Below, piece after piece: positions 29,771 through 38,575 of a DNA stretch of 64,000 bases. A program made the translations under genes and the position numbers. Within the stretch, counting starts at the first letter, position 1, and each line of letters opens with the position of its first letter. The DNA lies in contig NZ_CP063191.1 in the NCBI RefSeq assembly GCF_028609845.1, positions 1,550,001 to 1,614,000 of the forward strand. Reading direction: 5' to 3'. The notes below the pieces were generated by a model, which had not been told where the DNA came from, did no database searches, and worked only from the letters and a program-made list of their open reading frames with translations. Source of the DNA: Corynebacterium heidelbergense (GTDB lineage Bacteria; Actinomycetota; Actinomycetes; Mycobacteriales; Mycobacteriaceae).

Positions 29771-31039
29771 ATGAGTGAAACCCGCGTGTACGCCGGTCGC
29801 CTCGCCGGGATGGTGGTGCTAGGGCCCGATGGCGATTCCGTCGGCCGCGTCCGCGACGTGGTGGTCCACATCCAGCGCACCTCCGCAGAGGCCCTTGGTC
29901 TGGTCGTGGAGCTACCCAGCAAGCGCCAGATCTTCCTGCCGATGCTGCGGATTGCCACGATCGATCCACGGGAGGTCACGATGGTCTCCAGTTCGGTGAA
30001 CCTGCGCCCCTTTAGGTCCCGGTCCGGGGAGCTGACCATCATGGATGATTTGGTCGGCGCGAAGGTGCACACCGACGATCCAGAGCATGATCATCTACAC
30101 GGCAAGGTGGTCGAGATTCTGGACGTCGAGCTCAACCAAGCGCGCACCCGCGATTGGATGGTTTCCCGCGTGGCCGTGGCCGAACGCACCCGGCTCGGTC
30201 GGCGGGGTGGGGTCGTCTCCATCCCCTTCGCGCACATTCAAGGTGTCCATGCCTCGGGAACGGGAGTGTCGGACCCGGATGCGGAACTGATCTCCTCATT
30301 CCATGAAATGCGCCTGGCCGATATCGCGGCGGCCCTGGCGGATCTGCCGGAGGATCGTCGCCACAAAGTCGCCGCGGAGCTGGACGACGAGATGCTCGCC
30401 GGCGTTCTGCCGGAAATGTCCGAGGAGCTGCAGACCGGCATCCTCAACCACGTCGATATCGAGCGCGCCGCCGATGTGCTGGAGGCAATGGACCCCGACG
30501 ATGCCGCGGACGTTCTCGCGGAGATGCCGGATGACACGTCCCGCGTGCTCCTGGACCTCATGCACCCGGAAGATTCGGAGCCGGTCCGCCGCCTGCTGAA
30601 CTTCTCCCCGGACACGGTGGGTGCCCTCATGACCCCGGAGCCCATCATCCTCACTCCGCAGACAACGGTGGCGGAGGCGTTGGCCCACGCGCGCAACCCG
30701 GAGGTGCCGATGTCGCTGAGCTGCCTGATTTTCGTGGTCCGCCCACCTCAGGCCACGCCGACCGGCAAGTACCTGGGGTGCGTCCACCTGCAGAAGCTGC
30801 TGCGGGAGCCTCCCAGCACGCTCATCGGCGGCATTCTGGACCTCGACCTTCCCGCCCTGTATGCGGAGGATTCCCACGAAACCGCGGCCCGGTACTTCGC
30901 GACGTACAACCTGGTCTGCGGCCCGGTCTTGGACCGGGATAAACACTTGCTCGGGGCGGTGGCGGTGGACGATCTCATCGACCACATGCTGCCGGAGGAT
31001 TGGCGCGAAGAGGACTGGCGAACGGAAGAAGGGGCTTAG
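29771..31039 (+). CDS. MgtE N-domain/CBS protein with PRC-barrel-like N-terminus
   Basis: 422 residues. The first ~190 look like two PRC-barrel-type beta domains (VYAGRLAGMVVLGPDGDSVGRV; VGAKVHTDDPEHDHLHGKVVEILDV). An MgtE-N alpha-superhelix follows (DIAAALADLPEDRRHKVAAELDDE... DPDDAADVLAEMPDD). CBS motifs follow (GALMTPEPIILTPQTTVAEAL; GAVAVDDLIDHML). The membrane channel of true MgtE is absent, so it is a soluble regulator-like protein, not a transporter by itself. ATG 29771 follows AGGAAC. It is followed at 12 bp by the DUF1003 gene. M. tuberculosis Rv1232c is the likely counterpart (recalled). Confidence 0.85.
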   Translation: MSETRVYAGRLAGMVVLGPDGDSVGRVRDVVVHIQRTSAEALGLVVELPSKRQIFLPMLRIATIDPREVTMVSSSVNLRPFRSRSGELTIMDDLVGAKVHTDDPEHDHLHGKVVEILDVELNQARTRDWMVSRVAVAERTRLGRRGGVVSIPFAHIQGVHASGTGVSDPDAELISSFHEMRLADIAAALADLPEDRRHKVAAELDDEMLAGVLPEMSEELQTGILNHVDIERAADVLEAMDPDDAADVLAEMPDDTSRVLLDLMHPEDSEPVRRLLNFSPDTVGALMTPEPIILTPQTTVAEALAHARNPEVPMSLSCLIFVVRPPQATPTGKYLGCVHLQKLLREPPSTLIGGILDLDLPALYAEDSHETAARYFATYNLVCGPVLDRDKHLLGAVAVDDLIDHMLPEDWREEDWRTEEGA

Positions 31040-31051
31040 GGCTACAGGGCC

Positions 31052-31603
31052 ATGCCGGATAATTACAAGCACGTACAGCTAGACCAGCCGACCGACGCCA
31101 CCCGGCGCAAGCGCTTCAACCTCAACGGGGATTCGGTGGGCAAGACCGCCGAGCGTATCGCGCGGTTCTTGGGCACGGGCCAGTACCTGGCCTATCAGAC
31201 GATTTTCGTCATCGTGTGGGTCGCCCTGAATATCGGCGCCTTTGCCTGGAGCTGGGATCCCTATCCCTTCATCCTGCTCAACCTCGCCTTCTCTACCCAG
31301 GCCGCGTATGCCGCCCCGTTGATTTTGTTGGCGCAGAACCGCCAGGACGACCGGGACCGCGTGGCCCTGTCCGAGGATCGTCGACGCGCCGCCGAAACGA
31401 AGGCGGACACCGAGTTTCTCGCCCGCGAGCTGGCCGGCGTCCGCATCGCAGTGGGCGAAACCGTCACGCGCGATTACCTACGCCGCGAACTGGAGGATCT
31501 CACCGAGCTCATCAAGCGGATTGAGGACAAGCTGGAGGATCGCCAGTACGACGAGGAGCTGGCCCATCCCGCCGAGGACAATCCGGGGCCATCCCACACC
31601 TAG
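31052..31603 (+). CDS. DUF1003 membrane protein
   Basis: 183 residues with two helices (about 50-70 and 76-100) and the DUF1003 hallmark FILLNLAFSTQAAYAAPLIL followed by LAQNRQDDRDR. A charged, coiled-coil-prone C-terminus (~110-170) follows. Function is unknown; DUF1003 genes commonly neighbour the MgtE-like gene in Mycobacteriales, as here. The ribosome site before ATG 31052 is weak and the 12-bp gap suggests translation is coupled to the upstream gene. Confidence 0.85.
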   Translation: MPDNYKHVQLDQPTDATRRKRFNLNGDSVGKTAERIARFLGTGQYLAYQTIFVIVWVALNIGAFAWSWDPYPFILLNLAFSTQAAYAAPLILLAQNRQDDRDRVALSEDRRRAAETKADTEFLARELAGVRIAVGETVTRDYLRRELEDLTELIKRIEDKLEDRQYDEELAHPAEDNPGPSHT

Positions 31604-31747
31604 CCGCCGTCTTTCATTGTTCTAGCAAACGTCTTCCCCGGATAAGGTCCGTAGGCATGGTCCGGCAGTACGGGGGGTGGGGTCCTTTCTGGTTGGGGAC
31701 GCCACCAACCGGGGCACCGGGATAAGGGTCCCCGCCAGCCAAAGGGA

Positions 31748-31753
31748 TACACT
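31748..31753 (+). promoter_or_regulatory. mrp promoter, probably leaderless
   Basis: TACACT lies 8 bases before the mrp ATG, so transcription should begin at or within two bases of the A of ATG. No Shine-Dalgarno sequence is present, which fits a leaderless mRNA; these are common in corynebacteria. Confidence 0.5.
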
Positions 31754-31761
31754 GGTTTGCG

Positions 31762-32892
31762 ATGCATGCAGTAACCGAATCCGCTGTCCGCAGCGCGCTC
31801 TCCCGCGTAGAGGACCCTGAACTCAACCGCCCCATCACAGAGCTGGGCATGGTGAAATCCATCGAGATTGATGGCTCCCGCGTGGCGGTCACCATCTACC
31901 TGACTATCGCGGGCTGCCCGATGAAGTCCACGCTCACGCAGCGTACGCAGCAAGCGGTGGAAGGCGTGCCGGGCGTGGAGCGCGTCACCGTCACCACGGA
32001 TGTGATGAGCGACGATCAGCGCCGGGAGGTCCGCAAGATCGTGCGAGGGGATGCCGCTGATCCAGTGATTCCCTTCGCTCAGGCGAATTCCACGACGCGC
32101 GTGTTCGCCGTGGCCTCCGGCAAGGGCGGGGTGGGCAAATCCTCCGTCACCGTCAACGTCGCGGTGGCTCTGGCCAAGCGGGGCCTGAAGGTGGGGGTGA
32201 TCGACGCCGACATCTACGGCCACAGCATCCCCCACATGATGGGTTCCACGGATCGTCCCCACCAGGTGGACGAGATGATCATGCCCCTGCAGGCACACGG
32301 CGTGAAGCTCATCAGTATCGGGCATTTCATCGGCGATAACTCCCCCGTGGTCTGGCGCGGCCCCATGCTGCACCGGGCCATCCAGCAGTTCCTTGGAGAT
32401 GTCTTTTGGGGCGATCTAGACATCCTCCTGCTGGACCTGCCCCCGGGCACCGGGGATGTCGCTATCTCCGTGGCACAGCTCGTACCAAACGCGGAGCTAC
32501 TCATCGTGACCACCCCCCAAGCGGCGGCCGCGGAGGTCGCGGAGCGGGCCGGAACCATCGCGCAGCAGACGCGTCAGCGCATCGGCGGGGTCATCGAGAA
32601 TATGAGCTGGATGGATATGCCCGATGGCTCCCGGATGGAGGTGTTCGGATCCGGTGGCGGGCAACTCGTCGCAGATCGGCTCCGCCAGATCGCCGGGTCC
32701 GAGGTCAAGCTGCTGGGGCAGATCCCCCTGGATCCGCAGCTGCGGATCGGTGGGGACCTGGGTAACCCCATCGCGATCTCCGAGCCGAACAGCGCGGCCG
32801 CCGTGGCCTTCGGCGGCATCGCCGATCACCTCGCCCTGCGTCGCCAGTCCCTCGCTGGGCGCCCGCTCAACCTGGGCGTGACCCGAAAGTAA
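31762..32892 (+). CDS. mrp: Mrp/ApbC-type iron-sulfur carrier ATPase
   Basis: 376 residues. An N-terminal MIP18/DUF59 domain (~1-85; TELGMVKSIEID, AGCPMKS) precedes a ParA-like P-loop ATPase with deviant Walker A SGKGGVGKSS (~118-127), DADIYGHSIP and LLLDLPPGTGD. It is thought to hold and deliver Fe-S clusters. The CPxC motif that many relatives place after ENMS is absent here (ENMSWMDMPDGS), so cluster binding would need other ligands. It is convergent with tatB. Confidence 0.9.
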   Translation: MHAVTESAVRSALSRVEDPELNRPITELGMVKSIEIDGSRVAVTIYLTIAGCPMKSTLTQRTQQAVEGVPGVERVTVTTDVMSDDQRREVRKIVRGDAADPVIPFAQANSTTRVFAVASGKGGVGKSSVTVNVAVALAKRGLKVGVIDADIYGHSIPHMMGSTDRPHQVDEMIMPLQAHGVKLISIGHFIGDNSPVVWRGPMLHRAIQQFLGDVFWGDLDILLLDLPPGTGDVAISVAQLVPNAELLIVTTPQAAAAEVAERAGTIAQQTRQRIGGVIENMSWMDMPDGSRMEVFGSGGGQLVADRLRQIAGSEVKLLGQIPLDPQLRIGGDLGNPIAISEPNSAAAVAFGGIADHLALRRQSLAGRPLNLGVTRK

Positions 32893-32931
32893 CCACCGGC
32901 GCCAGCGATGGAAGGGGCGGGGCGCCGTCCC

Positions 32932-32947
32932 AGCCCCGGCCGGGGCT
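32932..32947. terminator. GC palindrome between mrp and tatB
   Basis: AGCCCCGGCCGGGGCT is a perfect 16-bp palindrome directly abutting the tatB stop codon. There is no T-run, so termination is only suggested by its position between convergent genes. Confidence 0.35.
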
Positions 32948-33631
32948 CTAGAGCACGTCGTCGAACTCGGTGCCGGGGTGTTGCTGCCCGCGCCGGTCCG
33001 GCCCGCCACCCGGCTGACCCGCGCCCGGTTGTCCCCTCTGCGGCTCCCCCGCGCCCGCCTGCCCCTGGTCACGAGGGCTATCCCGCTGCGCGGCCGCCGA
33101 GTCGTCGAGGACCTGTTGACCCACGGTCTCCATCATCTGGGGATCCTCCTTCGATTCCCCCGCCGCAGCCTGTTGCTGCACCTCTACCCGACCCTGCGAC
33201 TCAGCCTGCGATGACCCCTCGCTGGCCGAACTCGAACTCGGCGCCGATCCGTGAGTGGGTCCTGCCGCCGAGCCTGCGGCCGATCCTCCCCGAGCGCCCC
33301 GTAGATCCTGGACGGTATTCTTCACGTCTTCTTTGGCCTCCGTAAACGGAGTGAGGAAAGAATCGTCCCCATCGAGCAGCGTGCGTGTAATCAGGCCCTT
33401 GGCCCCCATCTGGCGTACCGCCCCGAGTTGCTGCAGGGGCTTGCGGATCTCTTCGATCTCGTCGCCGAAGTCCTCCCCCAACTGCTGGCGGGCCTCCGCA
33501 ACAGCGTTGCGAGCGGCCAGCAGCACGGCGCGGGCCTCCTTGATGAGCCCGGGCAGCCGCTCCGGGCCGATGACGACCAAGCCCATCACGAGGATGATGG
33601 CGATCTCTACCCAGCCCACATTGGAAAACAC
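32948..33631 (-). CDS. tatB: Sec-independent protein translocase subunit TatB
   Basis: 227 residues. The N-terminal membrane helix and hinge (VGWVEIAIILVMGLVVIGPERLP) and amphipathic helix (LIKEARAVLLAARNAVAEA) are diagnostic for TatB. The protein binds twin-arginine substrates with TatC. The ~110-residue Gln/Gly/Pro/Ser-rich C-terminal tail makes it much longer than I expect for the family. GTG 33631 is the only start before the helix; AGGG lies about 8 bases upstream. It follows the anti-sigma gene by 71 bp in the sigE direction. Confidence 0.9.
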   Translation of the reverse strand: MFSNVGWVEIAIILVMGLVVIGPERLPGLIKEARAVLLAARNAVAEARQQLGEDFGDEIEEIRKPLQQLGAVRQMGAKGLITRTLLDGDDSFLTPFTEAKEDVKNTVQDLRGARGGSAAGSAAGPTHGSAPSSSSASEGSSQAESQGRVEVQQQAAAGESKEDPQMMETVGQQVLDDSAAAQRDSPRDQGQAGAGEPQRGQPGAGQPGGGPDRRGQQHPGTEFDDVL

Positions 33632-33702
33632 GTGCTAACCCTACTCGACCGAAGTCAACCCCGCTGGGCGTGGGCATCCGCCTCCGGTTGTCCGGGGGAG
33701 GA

Positions 33703-34113
33703 TCACTTCTGCCTCCGCTGCAGCTTCCGAAGCGCGAGGTCCACGGCGTCCACAATCGATTCCGGTCGCCGGCACCCATCCACACCGAAGTGGGCGGCGG
33801 GGCGAGCCTCCTCCACCATCTGGGGAATCGCCGCGAGCTTCTGCTTCAACCGCCCGGAGCACCGCACGTCTGCGTCCATGGCTCGGACGAGGGCCGCAGC
33901 CTTGCGCTGTAGCTGCACCTCGGCCCGGCACTCACCGCAATGCACCAGGTGAACCTTCGCGCGGTGCTCCGCCCGGCTGGACAGCTCCCCGTCGACAAGC
34001 GCGGCCATGGCCTCCGGGGACAGGTGCTCGACGGACAACCCCCGGTCCTCTTCACTCCTGGCCTGCGCACCGTGGGAGGACGCTGGCACGGCGGCTGACG
34101 AAGCTCGATGCAT
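33703..34113 (-). CDS. cseE: zinc-binding anti-sigma factor of SigE (CseE/RseA)
   Basis: 136 residues. The ZAS motif H55-x3-C59-x2-C62 (HLVHCGEC) lies in a domain beginning LSPEAMAALVDGELS. These proteins sequester the ECF sigma factor encoded beside them and release it under envelope or redox stress. The symbol follows C. glutamicum usage. There is no membrane helix, so it is cytoplasmic. ATG 34113 follows AAAGGAAA by 8 bases. It lies 143 bp downstream of sigE. Confidence 0.85.
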   Translation of the reverse strand: MHRASSAAVPASSHGAQARSEEDRGLSVEHLSPEAMAALVDGELSSRAEHRAKVHLVHCGECRAEVQLQRKAAALVRAMDADVRCSGRLKQKLAAIPQMVEEARPAAHFGVDGCRRPESIVDAVDLALRKLQRRQK

Positions 34114-34256
34114 GTCTAGCGTTTCCTTTCCCGGTCAACTCGGCGGGTCAGTATGGCGTGGAACAAGTGGAGCTCGGGGGTTTCCCGGCAGATGCCCGGT
34201 AGCCGCGTTGGGGGGTTTAAAGCTCTGTGCCCCCGGGTGGGCATGGGGCGGGTCGA

Positions 34257-34898
34257 TCAGGACCCAATGTAGTGCAGTTCCCCTTCGGCGCGCTGGAGGC
34301 TGCTGCGCATCTGGGCCCGGGCGCGGTGAATCCGGGAGCGCACCGTGCCCATCTTCAACCCGAGGGTACGGGCGATTTCGTCGTAGGTCATGTCCAGCCC
34401 GTCGCACAGGATGACGGCCACCCGGAACTCGGGCGTCAGTTCGTCGAGGGCCCGCTCCAGCGCGGGGTCCAGGTTGTGCATTTCGAAGGCCCGCTCGGGA
34501 CCGACGTGGCTACCCTCCGCCAGCTCGTAGTCCTCCGGCAGTTCCTCCATGCGGATCGTCGAACGACGGCGAACCATGTCCAGGAATAGGTTCGTGGTGA
34601 TGCGGTGCAGCCACCCTTCGAAGGTCCCCGGCTTGTAGTTTTTCAGGCTGCGGAACACGCGCATGAAGGTGTCCTGCGTAAGGTCTTCGGCGTCCTGCTG
34701 GTTTCCGGAGAGCCGGAACGCCAACCGGTAGACGCTATCGGCGTGCTCCGCGACCAAATCGGACCAACTGGGCATGGCCCCTTCCCCCCGGTCGAAGTCC
34801 TCTGTGCTGCGCGGGCGGTCCTGCTTCCCCGTGCCGGGCCTGGGTGCCTGCGATTCGGCCTCGGCGGGTCGGGGGGTTTCGGAGGTCATGCTCATCAT
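34257..34898 (-). CDS. sigE: ECF RNA polymerase sigma factor SigE
   Basis: 213 residues. Sigma region 2 ([19 protein letters not shown], then [35 protein letters not shown]) and region 4 ([35 protein letters not shown]) are complete. The N-terminal ~40 residues are disordered. It directs surface-stress transcription and is antagonised by the next gene. The start is ambiguous: ATG at 34898, 34895 and 34889 are adjacent and none has a clear ribosome site. Confidence 0.92.
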   Translation of the reverse strand: MMSMTSETPRPAEAESQAPRPGTGKQDRPRSTEDFDRGEGAMPSWSDLVAEHADSVYRLAFRLSGNQQDAEDLTQDTFMRVFRSLKNYKPGTFEGWLHRITTNLFLDMVRRRSTIRMEELPEDYELAEGSHVGPERAFEMHNLDPALERALDELTPEFRVAVILCDGLDMTYDEIARTLGLKMGTVRSRIHRARAQMRSSLQRAEGELHYIGS

Positions 34899-34939
34899 TG
34901 TGGCTCACCAGTGTGTCAGGACAGTTTCAGGCCCCTTAG

Positions 34940-34970
34940 AGTTTACTGTGAGCCCCGCCCGCTCACCCAA
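34940..34970 (-). promoter_or_regulatory. possible sigE promoter
   Basis: On the minus strand TTGGGT (34970-34965) and TAAACT (34945-34940) are 19 bp apart, giving a leader of about 35 nt. The same TAAACT occurs before typA. Confidence 0.3.
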
Positions 34971-35074
34971 CAGCGCAATCCCTCCAGTCAACAGTTGTTA
35001 ACTCCTTTTTCTTTTTGGACGCCACCTCACCCAACGCGCCGCCAACCTCCGCCAGACCAGTAGGGGTCCTGCCC

Positions 35075-35080
35075 TAACCT
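35075..35080 (+). promoter_or_regulatory. possible leaderless promoter of the methyltransferase gene
   Basis: TAACCT ends 8 bases before GTG 35089, and no Shine-Dalgarno sequence is present, so the transcript could start at the start codon. No -35 is evident. Confidence 0.35.
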
Positions 35081-35088
35081 CTACAACC

Positions 35089-35925
35089 GTGAACTCCGCT
35101 CTGAGCAACCCCCTGGACCTGTTCCGCTCCCTGGCCTCCACCCACGCCGAGGAGGACCCAGCCCTGACCTCCGCCGAGACCGCCGCCGAGGAATTCGGCC
35201 TGGCCGTGCCGGATGCGATGACCGGTGATTTCCTCCGCTTCCTGGCAGCCCGCACCGCCGCGGCGGCCCGGGCGCACGCCCGGGGGGAGGCCGGCGGCAA
35301 CGGGGGCACCACTCCCACCGCCATTGTCATGAGCCCCGCGTGTGGGACAGTGGGCCTGCACATCTACCGCGGCTTCCACGCGGCCCACGCGGCAGCCCAG
35401 CCGGACGAGCAGACGCGCGGAGCAGTCGGCGGGAACGCCACTGGAAGGCACACGATCGGCGGCGCTGTGGTTGGCAGCTACGTGGTGGGAGCAACCGGAT
35501 CCGGTGCCAGCTACTCCGCCCACGAGGGCCATCTCACCTGCATCGAGCCGGAGGTCCAGCACCAGCAGTTGGCGAAGGCGGCGTTTGGTGAGGCTGGCGT
35601 CCCCAATAATTGCTATCGATTCCTGCCCAGCGCACCACTGGACGTCGTCGGTCGCCTGGCTTCGGATTCCTATGACTTAGCCGTCGCGGAATGCGATGTG
35701 CGCGACCTTGCGGCCCTGTGCGCGGCAACTCTGCCCGCGCTGCGGCCTGGCGGGACGCTGGTGCTGCTGGACAGCCTCATGGATGGGGCGATCGCCGACG
35801 AGGACGATCGCGACCGCATGGTGGTGGCGGCCCGGGAGGCGGACGCCGCCATCGCCGAGATGGGGAATGTGGTGGTTACGCGGTTGCCGCTGGGGGCTGG
35901 GGCCACGGTAATCACCAAGCTCTAG
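35089..35925 (+). CDS. class I SAM-dependent methyltransferase-like protein
   Basis: 278 residues, positioned like M. tuberculosis Rv1220c (an O-methyltransferase family 3 protein, recalled), divergent from sigE. A SAM-fold is suggested by TAIVMSPACGTVGLHIYRG, VVGATGSGASYSA, HLTCIEPEVQHQQLAKAAF, LAVAECDVRDL and LRPGGTLVLLDSLMDG. It carries Gly/Ala-rich insertions (~residues 72-85 and 100-150), and the usual GxGxG loop is split. The substrate is unknown. GTG 35089 is the first start and lacks a ribosome site. Confidence 0.75.
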   Translation: MNSALSNPLDLFRSLASTHAEEDPALTSAETAAEEFGLAVPDAMTGDFLRFLAARTAAAARAHARGEAGGNGGTTPTAIVMSPACGTVGLHIYRGFHAAHAAAQPDEQTRGAVGGNATGRHTIGGAVVGSYVVGATGSGASYSAHEGHLTCIEPEVQHQQLAKAAFGEAGVPNNCYRFLPSAPLDVVGRLASDSYDLAVAECDVRDLAALCAATLPALRPGGTLVLLDSLMDGAIADEDDRDRMVVAAREADAAIAEMGNVVVTRLPLGAGATVITKL

Positions 35926-35949
35926 GGGTTAGGGCCTCGGTGCGCGGGG

Positions 35950-37167
35950 CTACACCACCGCGTTTTTGCCGATGCAGACCACTCCCCCGGCAGAAACCGT
36001 GAACAGTTGCTCGTCGCGATTGCGATCCACACCGACGATCGAGTGGTCCGAAATGCGCACATTCTTATCCACAATGGCGTGGCGCACCACCGCGCCCTTG
36101 CCCACGTGAACTCCCGGCATGAGCACGCAGCCCTCCACGGTGGCGCCCTCATCCACATAAACATTCTCCGAGAGCACGGAATTGCGCACCGTTCCCGCGG
36201 AAATGATGCACCCGGCGGCCACCATCGAGGCCTGGGCGATACCTCCCTTGACGAACTTCGCCGGGGGAAGGTTGCCATTTTCCGCAGTGTGGATGGGCCA
36301 CTGCTGGTTGTACAGGTTGAACACCGGATGCACGCTGATCAAGTCCATATGCGCCTCGTAAAAGGCGTCCACCGTGCCCACGTCCCGCCAGTAACCACGA
36401 TCGCGCTCCGTCTCCCCCGGCACGCTATTGGCAGAGAAATCGTAGACATAAGCCCGATCCCGGCCAACCAACAGCGGGATGATGTCCCCGCCCATGTCGT
36501 GGTTGGAATCCTCGTGCTCCGCATCCTCGATCAGAGCCTGGATAAGGGTGTCCGCCGTGAACACGTAATTGCCCATGGAGGCGAAGGCGACATTCGGATC
36601 ATCCGGCACACTCGGCGGATCCGCCGGCTTCTCCAAGAATTCCTGAATCCGGTTGTCCTCCCCGGCCTGAATGACGCCGAAGGCCGTGGCCTCCTCCCGC
36701 GGGACTCGCAGACCGGCGACGGTCACACCCGCACCAGAGGCAATATGAGCCTCCACCATCTGCTTGGGATCCATCCGATAAACGTGGTCCGCGCCGAAGA
36801 CGATGATGTAATCCGGGCGTTCGTCGTAAACGAGGTTGAGCGATTGCAGAATGGCATCCGCAGAACCGGTAAACCACCGCTTGCCCAATCGCTGCTGCGC
36901 GGGCACGGGGGTGATGTACTGCCCGGCCAGACCGGATAACTGCCAGGATTGGGAGATGTGGCGGTCGAGGGAATGCGATTTGTACTGCGTGAGCACGCAG
37001 ATTTTGTAATACCCGGCATTGACCAGGTTAGACAGCACAAAATCGATGAGCCGGTAATTGCCGCCAAAGGGGACAGCGGGCTTGGCTCGGTCTGCGGTGA
37101 ACGGATAGAGCCGCTTACCCTCGCCGCCGGCTAGAACAATGGACAGGACATTCGGTGTGCTCTTCAC
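35950..37167 (-). CDS. glgC: glucose-1-phosphate adenylyltransferase GlgC
   Basis: 405 residues. The nucleotidyltransferase motif [26 protein letters not shown] lies at the start. DHVYRMD, the catalytic-core sequence FLEKPADPP and a C-terminal left-handed beta-helix with hexapeptide repeats complete the family. It makes ADP-glucose for glycogen and maltose-1-phosphate synthesis. GTG 37167 ([15 protein letters not shown]) is preferred over 37236 because the family begins here. It is divergent from glgA over 146 bp. Confidence 0.93.
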   Translation of the reverse strand: MKSTPNVLSIVLAGGEGKRLYPFTADRAKPAVPFGGNYRLIDFVLSNLVNAGYYKICVLTQYKSHSLDRHISQSWQLSGLAGQYITPVPAQQRLGKRWFTGSADAILQSLNLVYDERPDYIIVFGADHVYRMDPKQMVEAHIASGAGVTVAGLRVPREEATAFGVIQAGEDNRIQEFLEKPADPPSVPDDPNVAFASMGNYVFTADTLIQALIEDAEHEDSNHDMGGDIIPLLVGRDRAYVYDFSANSVPGETERDRGYWRDVGTVDAFYEAHMDLISVHPVFNLYNQQWPIHTAENGNLPPAKFVKGGIAQASMVAAGCIISAGTVRNSVLSENVYVDEGATVEGCVLMPGVHVGKGAVVRHAIVDKNVRISDHSIVGVDRNRDEQLFTVSAGGVVCIGKNAVV

Positions 37168-37230
37168 ACACTCAAAGCTAATGGGCTTCGGGCCCGCGCG
37201 CTGGACAAGTGACCCCCGCCACCCCGTTTT

Positions 37231-37261
37231 GGGCACCGGCGCTACCCTGTTTCGGGTGCCC
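37231..37261. repeat. inverted repeat in the glgC-glgA promoter region
   Basis: GGGCACC (37231-37237) and GGTGCCC (37255-37261) flank 17 nt that include TACCCT, a -10-like hexamer for glgA. It may be an operator for the divergent pair; no known regulator site was recognised. Confidence 0.35.
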
Positions 37262-37313
37262 GGCGTGGCAAACTTCCCCGGCGGATGGGCCCCGGGCCAA
37301 TTAGGGTGAGGTC

Positions 37314-38498
37314 ATGCGTATTGCGATGCTCACCAAGGAATATCCTCCGGAGATCTACGGCGGGGCCGGGGTTCACGTCACCGAGCTCACCCGGTACATG
37401 CGGCAACTCGAGCACGTGGACGTCCACTGCATGGGCGGTCCCCGCGATGAGGCCGATGTTTATGTCCACGGCGTGGACCCGAAACTCACCGGGGCCAACG
37501 CATCTATTCAGACGCTGTCCACTGGTTTGCGAATGGCTAATGCCATCGAGGGCGCGGACGTCGTCCACTCCCACACGTGGTATGCCGGGCTGGGCGGCCA
37601 CGTGGGCGGACTGCTGCACGGGATCCCCCACATCGCCACCGCCCACTCCCTGGAACCGCACCGCCCCTGGAAGCGGGAGCAGTTGGGCGGGGGCTATGAC
37701 GTCTCCTCCTGGTCCGAACGCAATGCCATGACCAACGCCGATGCCGTCATCGCCGTCTCCGCCAAGATGAAAGACACCATCTTGGACGCCTACCCCACGA
37801 TCGACCCGGACCGGGTGCACATCGTCCTCAACGGCATCGATTCCGAGCTGTGGCGGCCCCGCCCCACCTACGCGGAGGCACTGGAGGCCACCGGCCGGTC
37901 CGTGCTGGAGGAGTTGGGGGTGGACCCGCAGCGCCCCATGATCTGCTTCGTCGGTCGCATTACCCGCCAGAAGGGGGTGCCTCACCTACTGAAGGCCATC
38001 GCGCACATGAACCCGGAGATCCAGATCGTGTTGTGCGCCGGAGCTCCCGACACGCCGGAGATCGAGGCGGAGGTGACCGGCCTCGTGCAGGACCTGCAGG
38101 CAGAGCGCGACGGGGTCTACTGGGTCAAGGAGATGCTGCCGAAGGAAAACCTGCAGGAGGTCCTCACGGCCGCCGATGCCTTCATCTGCCCGTCTATCTA
38201 CGAGCCGCTGGGCATCGTCAACCTGGAGGCAATGGCCTGCGGTACTGCGGTGATCGCCTCGGATGTCGGTGGAATCCCCGAGGTCGTTGTGGACGGCATG
38301 ACCGGCACCCTCGTGCACTACGACGAAAGTGCGACCGAGGACTTCGAGCGCGGCCTGGCGGAGGCGACGAACGAGCTGTTGGCGGACCCGAACCGGGCTC
38401 ATTCCTTCGGCACGGCGGGCCGCAACCGCGCGGTGACGACGTTTAGCTGGGCCACCATCGCCGAGCAGACCGTGAACGTGTACAAGTCCCTGTTGTAG
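37314..38498 (+). CDS. glgA: GlgA-type glycosyltransferase (ADP-glucose dependent, GT4)
   Basis: 394 residues. GT-B fold: N-terminal EYPPEIYGGAGVHV, then VHSHTWYAGLGG, and a C-terminal donor site FVGRITRQKGVPHLL with ICPSIYEPLGIVNLEAMACG. It belongs to the short actinobacterial GlgA group; the M. tuberculosis member (GlgM) is known to make alpha-maltose-1-phosphate from ADP-glucose and glucose-1-phosphate, and a glycogen synthase role is the alternative. ATG 37314 follows GGGTGAGG. It is divergent from glgC. Confidence 0.93.
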   Translation: MRIAMLTKEYPPEIYGGAGVHVTELTRYMRQLEHVDVHCMGGPRDEADVYVHGVDPKLTGANASIQTLSTGLRMANAIEGADVVHSHTWYAGLGGHVGGLLHGIPHIATAHSLEPHRPWKREQLGGGYDVSSWSERNAMTNADAVIAVSAKMKDTILDAYPTIDPDRVHIVLNGIDSELWRPRPTYAEALEATGRSVLEELGVDPQRPMICFVGRITRQKGVPHLLKAIAHMNPEIQIVLCAGAPDTPEIEAEVTGLVQDLQAERDGVYWVKEMLPKENLQEVLTAADAFICPSIYEPLGIVNLEAMACGTAVIASDVGGIPEVVVDGMTGTLVHYDESATEDFERGLAEATNELLADPNRAHSFGTAGRNRAVTTFSWATIAEQTVNVYKSLL

Positions 38499-38575
38499 CC
38501 GGCCCGGTCTGTTCCCCCTTCAACTCCCCGCCGTAACGCAAAAGTGCAGCACTAGGCGCTGGTATACAGGAGGAC

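Noticed and set aside
29307..29969. 220-residue N-terminal extension of the lipoprotein at 28695
   Set aside because: Arg/Pro/Gly noise runs across the small membrane gene. The signal peptide and ribosome site define GTG 29306.
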